Source: Ruminococcus sp. (GTDB lineage Bacteria; Bacillota; Clostridia; Oscillospirales; Acutalibacteraceae). Taken from it: a stretch of 64,000 nucleotides of DNA. This document shows, one piece after another, positions 58,236 to 64,000 of this stretch. Below the pieces are notes generated by a model. That model worked only from the letters and a program-made list of their open reading frames with translations. It was not told where the DNA came from and did no database searches. Position 1 is the stretch's first letter. Every line of letters begins with the position of its first letter. The DNA is taken from the NCBI GenBank assembly GCA_004556705.1, contig SFGA01000001.1, positions 118,872-182,871 on the forward strand, written 5' to 3'. A program made the position numbers and the translations under genes.

Positions 58236-59969
58236 ATGGCACTTGACGGAATAACATTAGGCTTTATAAAAAATGAAATAAGTGAATATCTGCTTGGAGC
58301 AAAGGTGGAAAAGGTTTATCAGCCGTCGAAATGCGAGCTTGTATTTCTTATGCGTACCCGCAGCGGTGCGTACAGGCTCTATATGTCGGCGCAGGCGATT
58401 TCTCCGAGGATACACATAACCTCGCAAACGCTTGAAAATCCGCAAAAACCGCCTATGCTCTGTATGCTTTTGAGAAAACGCCTTGTCGGTGCAACGCTTA
58501 CAGAAATAAATCAGGTATCGCTTGACAGGGTGCTTGAATTGTGCTTTGACGCCACCGACGAGATAGGCGACAAGGTTAAGCTCAAGGTGTTTATCGAAAT
58601 TATGGCACAGCGTAGCAATATCGTGCTTGTTAACGAAAACGGCAAGGTAATCGACGCCGTTAAAAGGGTTGACGAAACCAAATCCACATACAGAGAGGTT
58701 TTGCCCGGCGGAACATATCTTTTGCCTCCGAGCCAAAATAAGCTTGATATTTCAAGCTGTTCGGCAGGGGAGATTGTAAAAGCTGTATGCGAGAAGAAAA
58801 ATCAAAAATTGTCCTCGGCAATTCTTTCAAGCGTTTTGGGCGTTTCTCCGATTGTCTGCCGTGAAATTGCCTGTGCGTGTTCCGATAAAGCGGTTGAGGA
58901 TATGACGGTTATCGACGAGAGCGTTTTATATGACAAAATCGTTGAAATTCAGAATATTATAGCCGAAAATAAGCCGTCTCCGCAGGTCATTTTTGACCCC
59001 GAGGGAAATCCTGTTGATTTTTCGTTTATGGATATAACTCAATACGGCGAGAATTATCCTGTTAAAAAATATTCATCGTTTTCGGAGCTTCTTGACGAAT
59101 TCTGCTTTGAAACGGACAGAATGTACAGAATCAAACGCCGTGCGGGCGATATGCTGAAGCTTTTGAATAACGCATCGCAGAGAGTTGCAAAAAAGGTTAA
59201 TCTCCAAAAAATGCAGCTTGAAAAGTGCGACGACAAGGAAACGCTGCGTATCTATGCCGAGCTTATAAATTCAAATCTTTACAGATTGGAAAAGGGTGCG
59301 GCGTTTTACGATATTGAAAATTATTATGACAATAACAATGTAGTTCGTATTAAAGTGAATCCTGCGCTTTCGCCCGTTCAGAATTCGCAAAAGTATTATA
59401 AGGAATACAAAAAGTCCGTGACGGCTGAAAAAATGCTTGCCGATTTAATCGAAAGCGGAGAACAGGAGCTTTTGTATATCGACTCTGTTCTCGACGAGCT
59501 TTCAAGAGCAGACAGCGAAGCGGAAATTTCCGAAATAAGACAGGAATTGATTGCAGGCGGATACATAAGACGCAAGAGCAAGGACAAAATCAAGCTTCCA
59601 AAGTCCCTACCGCCGTATGAATTTACTACGAGCGACGGCTTTCGTGTGCTTGTCGGCAGGAATAATGTTCAAAATGATAAGCTGACGTTTAAGACGGCGA
59701 AAAACTATGATATGTGGCTTCACACTCAAGACTTTGCAGGCTCGCATACGGTCATTGTTTCGGATAACCGAGAAATCACCGATACGGCAATCGAGGAGGC
59801 GGCAAGAATAGCTGCTCGCTTCAGTTCTGCCGACGGTGCGGACAAGGTCCCCGTTGACTATACCTTGATTAAAAATGTCAAGAAGCCGAACAACGCAAAG
59901 CCCGGTAAGGTCATATATCATGTGTATAACACCATATATGTTACGCCTAACAGAGATATTCAGCTGTAA
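58236..59969 (+). CDS. rqcH: RqcH (NFACT family), ribosome-associated quality control
   Basis: 577 residues: NFACT-N domain (1-180) with the Asp97-Arg98 pair at VSLDRVLEL, matching the residues essential in Bacillus RqcH. Then come helix-hairpin-helix and coiled-coil regions (about 280-430), and the NFACT-R domain with KNYDMWLHTQDFAGSHTVI. RqcH adds alanine tails to peptides stuck on 50S subunits. Also known as FbpA or fibronectin-binding protein. TTGAGGAAA precedes the ATG. Confidence 0.95.
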   Translation: MALDGITLGFIKNEISEYLLGAKVEKVYQPSKCELVFLMRTRSGAYRLYMSAQAISPRIHITSQTLENPQKPPMLCMLLRKRLVGATLTEINQVSLDRVLELCFDATDEIGDKVKLKVFIEIMAQRSNIVLVNENGKVIDAVKRVDETKSTYREVLPGGTYLLPPSQNKLDISSCSAGEIVKAVCEKKNQKLSSAILSSVLGVSPIVCREIACACSDKAVEDMTVIDESVLYDKIVEIQNIIAENKPSPQVIFDPEGNPVDFSFMDITQYGENYPVKKYSSFSELLDEFCFETDRMYRIKRRAGDMLKLLNNASQRVAKKVNLQKMQLEKCDDKETLRIYAELINSNLYRLEKGAAFYDIENYYDNNNVVRIKVNPALSPVQNSQKYYKEYKKSVTAEKMLADLIESGEQELLYIDSVLDELSRADSEAEISEIRQELIAGGYIRRKSKDKIKLPKSLPPYEFTTSDGFRVLVGRNNVQNDKLTFKTAKNYDMWLHTQDFAGSHTVIVSDNREITDTAIEEAARIAARFSSADGADKVPVDYTLIKNVKKPNNAKPGKVIYHVYNTIYVTPNRDIQL

Positions 59970-60004
59970 AGCAAAAAACTTTACATTAAAAATGACGACA
60001 AATA

Positions 60005-60033
60005 TTGACTCAAGCGGTAAAAAAATGTATTAT
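60005..60033 (+). promoter_or_regulatory. Promoter of cohesin-like gene 1
   Basis: TTGACT (60005-60010), 17-bp spacer, TATTAT (60028-60033). Confidence 0.7.
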
Positions 60034-60065
60034 ATTGAAGATAAACAGAAAAGGCGGTTTAACCT

Positions 60066-60884
60066 ATGAAAAAAACTATTTCCGTAATACTGATAATAAC
60101 AATTCTTATGTCGGTCTTGTGTCTCAATTCATTCGCAGGAGCCTTGTCTCTTGTTTCAGCTCCGTCAACGGCGAATAAGGGCGATACAATAACGGTAAGC
60201 GTAAACGTACCGAGTGGACTTTCGGGTGCAAAGCTCTTGCTTGAATACGATAAGACTTGCTTTGAGCTTGTTTCGAACAGCGCCAGCTTAAATCCGAGTT
60301 TCACAACGGTAATAAACGACAAAACTGTCGGCAAGCTTATTGCGGTGGCGGTTTCAACAAGCGAGCAGTCTGCCTGTACATTGTTCTCCGTAAAATTCAA
60401 GGTGCTTAAAACAGGCGGTAAAATCAGCGTGAAAGCAACTCAAGCTATTGACGGTGCGGATAAGGATATTACAGAATCAATTCCCGGTGCCGTTCTTACG
60501 ATAGCCGAGGGAACAGGTGCGGCTGCGGAGGAGACAATTCCGCCTCAGGCTCAGACAGAACCTGCAAACAAGGTTACAAAGCCTGCTGTGGGCAATAAAG
60601 CAGAGCAGAAAAAAAAGGTCGAGGGCATAACCGGAAGCGCTAACGCTCCCGCACCCGACGAGACGCTTCCTGCCGACATAATGCCGAACGAGCCCACAAC
60701 GGCGGAAGAAGAACACGAAATCAATAAAAAGACAAACGAAAAGGCTATAATCATCGTTGTTTTGGCTACTGTTTTGGCTCTTGCAGCGGCAATAGTTATC
60801 GCACTTGTTATTAAAAAGAAGAAGCAGGAGGACGAGCCTGACGCAGCGGTACAAATAAACGAAAATATTGATAAAGATAAATAA
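60066..60884 (+). CDS. Cohesin-like surface protein 1, membrane anchored
   Basis: 272 residues: signal peptide (cleavage near SFAGA), a cohesin-type beta domain (about 24-145; NKGDTITVSVNVPSGLSGAK, then LLEYDKTCFEL), a Pro/Thr/Glu-rich linker, a membrane helix (about 226-250) and a short KKKKQEDEPD tail. Cohesins bind dockerins, but many related domains are general surface adhesion modules. It is the first of two tandem paralogues. AAGGCGG lies before the ATG. Confidence 0.82.
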   Translation: MKKTISVILIITILMSVLCLNSFAGALSLVSAPSTANKGDTITVSVNVPSGLSGAKLLLEYDKTCFELVSNSASLNPSFTTVINDKTVGKLIAVAVSTSEQSACTLFSVKFKVLKTGGKISVKATQAIDGADKDITESIPGAVLTIAEGTGAAAEETIPPQAQTEPANKVTKPAVGNKAEQKKKVEGITGSANAPAPDETLPADIMPNEPTTAEEEHEINKKTNEKAIIIVVLATVLALAAAIVIALVIKKKKQEDEPDAAVQINENIDKDK

Positions 60885-60891
60885 AATTCTG

Positions 60892-60920
60892 TTGACAATT
60901 CAACCGAATTATAGTATCAT
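60892..60920 (+). promoter_or_regulatory. Promoter of cohesin-like gene 2
   Basis: TTGACA (60892-60897), 17-bp spacer, TATCAT (60915-60920). The two tandem paralogues therefore have separate promoters. Confidence 0.7.
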
Positions 60921-61006
60921 TAGTCATATAGTAAAGGCTTTATGTGCTTTTCTATCATAATATCGACTCGCATTATGCGAAAATTATTTAAAGGCGGTAA
61001 AAAGAT

Positions 61007-61627
61007 ATGAAAAAAGTTCTTTCAGTTCTCGTAGCACTTCTTCTTATTGCTGTTGCTTGCGTTCCGGCTTTCGCAGCTGACGCATACAAGGTTGACGTTG
61101 AGTCATCTGCAGATACAGCAGCAGTAGGCGATGTAATTACAGTTTCTTTCAAAGTAAGCAGCGGTCTTTCGGGCTTCAAGGGTGTTCTTGAATACAACAC
61201 TGAAAACTACAAGTATGTTGCAGGCTCGGCTGAGGCTACCGATCTTTTCACAACTGAAATCAACGATACTGTTGACGGCAAAATCACAGTAGCAAGCGTT
61301 GCAAGCGAAGCTAAGGATGCAGGTGTGGTTTTCACAGCTAAGTTCAAGGTTCTCAAGAAGGACGGCGTTTTCAAAGCTTCTGCAACAGACGCTATTGACG
61401 GTACAAACGCAGCTGTTACAGTTAACGGCGACGAGCTTGCTATCAACGTAACCGATAAGGGCGCAAAGGCTCCCGAGACAACAGCTCCCGAAGCTAAACC
61501 CGACAACAACAAGAATTCTGTTGATATTAAGAAAACAGGCGGAAAGCTTTATGTTTCAACAGCAGCAGCAGTTGCGGTTTGCGCAGCAGCAGTTGCAGTT
61601 ACAATGAAGAAAAAGAACGAAGACTAA
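61007..61627 (+). CDS. Cohesin-like surface protein 2, membrane anchored
   Basis: 206 residues: signal peptide ending AFA near residue 23, a cohesin-type domain (about 25-148; AVGDVITVSFKVSSGLSGFK, then LEYNTENYKY), a short linker and a C-terminal membrane helix (about 180-200) with tail MKKKNED. It shares the GLSG and TAIDG landmarks with the upstream protein. Its codon use, heavy in the codons favoured by the ribosomal genes here, suggests strong expression. A terminator follows at 61651. Confidence 0.82.
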   Translation: MKKVLSVLVALLLIAVACVPAFAADAYKVDVESSADTAAVGDVITVSFKVSSGLSGFKGVLEYNTENYKYVAGSAEATDLFTTEINDTVDGKITVASVASEAKDAGVVFTAKFKVLKKDGVFKASATDAIDGTNAAVTVNGDELAINVTDKGAKAPETTAPEAKPDNNKNSVDIKKTGGKLYVSTAAAVAVCAAAVAVTMKKKNED

Positions 61628-61650
61628 GGAATTTATATTTCTGATATTCG

Positions 61651-61685
61651 GCACTCGCACTTAATGTGTGGGTGCTTTTTCTTTT
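61651..61685 (+). terminator. Terminator after cohesin-like gene 2
   Basis: GCACTCGCAC (61651-61660) and GTGTGGGTGC (61666-61675) pair with two G-T pairs and run into TTTTTCTTTT. Confidence 0.8.
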
Positions 61686-61820
61686 GCTTAATTTTCTCTT
61701 GTGATTTTAGCCGTATTACCGTATTAAAATATAGTGATTTTGCGAATTGATAATTTATATAGAATGAGTATATAATATTTATATATTTTAATTTAATTTA
61801 ATTCAATTAGGGGGATTAAG

Positions 61821-63173
61821 ATGCAGGAAAAACAAATAAGACCTTTTGGCATACGTGACAAGGTCGGCTACGCTCTCGGCGACTTCGGCTGTAATATGAG
61901 CTTTGCTTTCATTAATAACTATCTTATGATTTTTTACGTTACTTGTATGGGTATAAAGCCCAAACACTTTGCAATTATCATCTTACTTGCAAAGATTTTT
62001 GACGCTATTAACGACCCGATTATCGGCGGACTGTGTGACTCCGCAAAACCCGGTAAAGAGGGTAAGTTTAAGACTTGGATAAAATGGGCGAGCTTACCGC
62101 TTCTCATTTCAAGCGTATTGCTTTTCATTTACGCTCCGTCGCTTCCGTACGGCGTTAAAATTGCAATGTGCTTCGGTCTTTATTGTATATGGAGTATTTC
62201 ATATACAAGTGTAAACGTGCCCTACGGTTCAATGCAGTCGGTAATCACGAATGTCCCCGAGGAGAGAAGCACTCTTTCGACTGTAAGAAGCGTCGGCGCA
62301 ATGTTGGCACAGATTCCTGTTATGGTTTTGCTTCCTGCTATTGTCTATGATAAAAATAAAAACCCAAGAGGCAATCTGTTCTTTATAATCGTTGCCGTGA
62401 TGGGTGTTATCGGCTTTATTTCGTTTATTCTTCTTCGTAAGCTGACAACCGAAAGACTTGCTCCCGCAGTAGTTGACAAGTCGCAGAAATTCAATTATTT
62501 CAAAACATTTGCCTCATTCCTTAAAAATAAGAATATGCTCGGTGTCACAATCTCGTCAATGTCATATCTTGCATTGATGATGACTGTTACAACCTCAATG
62601 CAGTATATTTTTATGTGCTACTTCAAGAATACAAGCATAATTCCGATAGCTACAATAATCGCAGGCTTGCCGACGGTTTTGGGCATAGTTGCGGTAAAGC
62701 CTCTTTCAAAGAAATTTACAAAGAAGCAGCTTTGCACATATCCCTTCTTGATTTCGGCAATCGCAAGCGGTATTGCTACCTTCGTACGCTTTGAAAACCC
62801 ATATATTTGGATTGTGTTTATCGGAATTGCAATGTTCGGCTCGGCATTCTATCTTGTTCTTACATGGGCGCTTGTTGCTGACTGTATAGATTATCAGGAA
62901 ATGAAAACGGGCAGGAGAGAGGAAAGCTCGATTTACGCAACTTATTCGCTGTTCAGAAAAGTGGCACAGGGACTTGGTGCGTCTTTGATTTCTTTGGCAC
63001 TTGGATTTACGGGTTATGACCAAACTCTCGGTGCTTTGGAACAGGCTTCGGGCGTTGCGGAAAAGATATATGTAATGACAGGAGCTATTCCGTTTATCGG
63101 TTCGATTATCTGCCTTTTAAGTATGCACTTCCTTTATCGCCTCGGAGATGACCCGAAAGCAGAAATTGAATAA
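61821..63173 (+). CDS. GPH-family (MelB-like) sugar:cation symporter
   Basis: 450 residues and twelve membrane segments. The family landmarks are KVGYALGDFGCNMSFAFINN at the N-terminus and AKIFDAINDPIIGGLCD between helices 2 and 3, the cation-site region of MelB. It probably imports an oligosaccharide or glycoside with Na+ or H+. GGGGGATT precedes the ATG. The GH-D type glycosidase at 52828 would suit an imported galactoside, but the genes are not linked in one operon. Confidence 0.88.
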   Translation: MQEKQIRPFGIRDKVGYALGDFGCNMSFAFINNYLMIFYVTCMGIKPKHFAIIILLAKIFDAINDPIIGGLCDSAKPGKEGKFKTWIKWASLPLLISSVLLFIYAPSLPYGVKIAMCFGLYCIWSISYTSVNVPYGSMQSVITNVPEERSTLSTVRSVGAMLAQIPVMVLLPAIVYDKNKNPRGNLFFIIVAVMGVIGFISFILLRKLTTERLAPAVVDKSQKFNYFKTFASFLKNKNMLGVTISSMSYLALMMTVTTSMQYIFMCYFKNTSIIPIATIIAGLPTVLGIVAVKPLSKKFTKKQLCTYPFLISAIASGIATFVRFENPYIWIVFIGIAMFGSAFYLVLTWALVADCIDYQEMKTGRREESSIYATYSLFRKVAQGLGASLISLALGFTGYDQTLGALEQASGVAEKIYVMTGAIPFIGSIICLLSMHFLYRLGDDPKAEIE

Positions 63174-63186
63174 AAAAGGACAAAAA

Positions 63187-63220
63187 AATCCGCTTGACCA
63201 ATCGGTTAAGCGGATTTTTT
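63187..63220. terminator. Bidirectional terminator between convergent genes
   Basis: AATCCGCTT (63187-63195) and AAGCGGATT (63208-63216), with inner GACC/GGTT, flanked by A and T runs. Confidence 0.9.
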
Positions 63221-63230
63221 AGATTTGAAA

Positions 63231-63530
63231 TTATTCATCTTTGGGATTCAACGCTCTTGTCAACCAGATATCTGCAATATCCATTGCTGCATAAAGACCT
63301 TTTTTTTCGCTTGTTTTAACGATTTTTTCTTTAATGCTGACATTCGGGTCTGTATTGACAAGCTGAACGGATACCTTTGAAGCGAGATCGGTATCGCCGA
63401 ACTCCTTCGAGCTCAAAATACGCATCATAATAACGAAATCGTCGTTCATATCGCCATAGTAAATGGTATTTCCGTTCCTTACAAGGGGCTTGCCCTTATA
63501 AGTCAAAAAATCATTTTTCTTTTCAGCCAT
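63231..63530 (-). CDS. Conserved small protein of unknown function
   Basis: 99 residues, soluble and mixed charge: it starts MAEKKNDFLTYKGKPLVRNG and later has DDFVIMMRILSSKEFGD and IADIWLTRALNPKDE. AGGTGTAAAA precedes the ATG. It is 13 bp downstream of ireB on the same strand, so it is probably co-transcribed. I do not recognise the family. Confidence 0.75.
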   Translation of the reverse strand: MAEKKNDFLTYKGKPLVRNGNTIYYGDMNDDFVIMMRILSSKEFGDTDLASKVSVQLVNTDPNVSIKEKIVKTSEKKGLYAAMDIADIWLTRALNPKDE

Positions 63531-63543
63531 TTTTACACCTCAA

Positions 63544-63807
63544 TTACTTTTCGGAACTTGATTTGAGATATTCTTTAACGAGAGTTTGCAAAAGTTCATC
63601 TCTGTCAAGGCGGCGTATAAGGCTGCGTGCGTTATTATGAGTGGTAATGTACGTCGGGTCCTCTGAAAGTATATATCCGACAATCTGGCTTATAGGATTG
63701 TAGCCCTTTTCCTGCAAAGCGGTGTAAACTGCAAGCAGGGTTTGACGCATTTGCTCATCACACTCATCTTTAATGGAAAATTTTATGGTCTTGTTCGGAT
63801 CTAACAT
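63544..63807 (-). CDS. ireB: IreB family regulatory phosphoprotein (UPF0297)
   Basis: 87 residues from ATG 63807 (AGGAGGTGGC before it). N-terminal LDPNKTIKFSIKD carries the Thr region phosphorylated by PASTA kinases in Enterococcus, and ARSLIRRLDRDELLQTLVKEY ends the fold. It is usually followed by ruvX and a DUF1292 gene, which are not present here. It probably tunes cell-wall stress responses under Ser/Thr kinase control. Confidence 0.93.
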   Translation of the reverse strand: MLDPNKTIKFSIKDECDEQMRQTLLAVYTALQEKGYNPISQIVGYILSEDPTYITTHNNARSLIRRLDRDELLQTLVKEYLKSSSEK

Positions 63808-63843
63808 TTTGCCACCTCCTAAGAAAATCAATATACATTTGCT

Positions 63844-63872
63844 ATTATATACCAATTAAAACGAAATTACAA
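63844..63872 (-). promoter_or_regulatory. Promoter of ireB
   Basis: Minus strand TTGTAA (63867-63872), 17-bp spacer, TATAAT (63844-63849), 37 bp before the ireB start. Confidence 0.7.
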
Positions 63873-64000
63873 TAGCTACTTGAATTTTTATTTGTTAATA
63901 TATCTGCGTTGTAAATAGATGTGACCCATTTTTGATAAAAAAATAAGTCAAAATATAGTACAATGTTTTTGAACGCCTTTTGAGTGGAGCGTAGCGGAAT

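Overview
The window looks like a chromosomal segment of a low-GC Gram-positive anaerobe of class Clostridia, most likely the Ruminococcaceae/Oscillospiraceae. Evidence seen here: a sporulation regulator (SpoVT), RqcH, MrnC, the short-form HisG plus HisZ, IreB, a preQ1-type leader before queT, cohesin-like surface proteins, and Shine-Dalgarno (SD)-led genes with several TTG starts. I cannot name a species. Layout: (1) About 0.1-13.4 kb is an accessory region flanked by an imperfect 28-nt direct repeat (113-140 and 13398-13425, 24/28 identical). It holds a HipA-like kinase, a LytTR/GHKL two-component pair, a secreted small protein followed by a split FtsX-type ABC transporter, a second ABC cassette with two related extracytoplasmic proteins, a strong promoter and attenuator whose gene is gone, an excisionase-like protein and what looks like the last 25 codons of a tyrosine integrase. 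(2) At 13.5-13.9 kb lies tRNA-Thr(CGU) with its promoter and terminator, beside a second tRNA-Thr-like copy interrupted by about 115 bp. (3) At 14.0-22.5 kb (minus strand) is a complete, tightly overlapped histidine operon hisR-Z-G-D-C-B-H-A-F-IE-K with a likely HisR operator over its promoter. 
(4) At 22.5-28.1 kb are a GH95-type lipoprotein, queT behind a preQ1-like leader, and an OmpR/HK pair. (5) At 28.2-30.4 kb is an AT-rich island with a secreted papain-like cysteine peptidase, a lipoprotein and a small inverted-repeat element. (6) At 30.5-40.4 kb is a mixed core region: spoVT, marR-MATE, an orphan E2-type acyltransferase, an FGGY kinase, an L,D-transpeptidase, a PAP2 phosphatase, galT, a TVP38 membrane protein, and a small membrane protein whose promoter carries a LexA-type box. 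(7) At 40.8-49.8 kb are translation and housekeeping genes (obgE, mrnC, yitT-like with an apparent AUU start, lepA, prdX-like, hemW, metA, rpmG, secE, nusG), with a cluster of intergenic repeats between obgE and mrnC. (8) At 49.9-52.3 kb are rplK, rplA and rplJL with the L10 leader. (9) At 52.3-63.9 kb are a redox-type small protein, a clan GH-D glycosidase, a GT2 transferase, DUF1858, trmK, nif3, rqcH, two tandem cohesin-like membrane proteins, a GPH-family sugar transporter, a small unknown protein and ireB. 
The most interesting candidates are the two-component/secreted-protein/split-FtsX locus at 1.8-8.4 kb inside the decayed integrative element, and the LexA-box small membrane protein at 40.2-40.5 kb. 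Both are inferences from sequence and context and neither has been tested.
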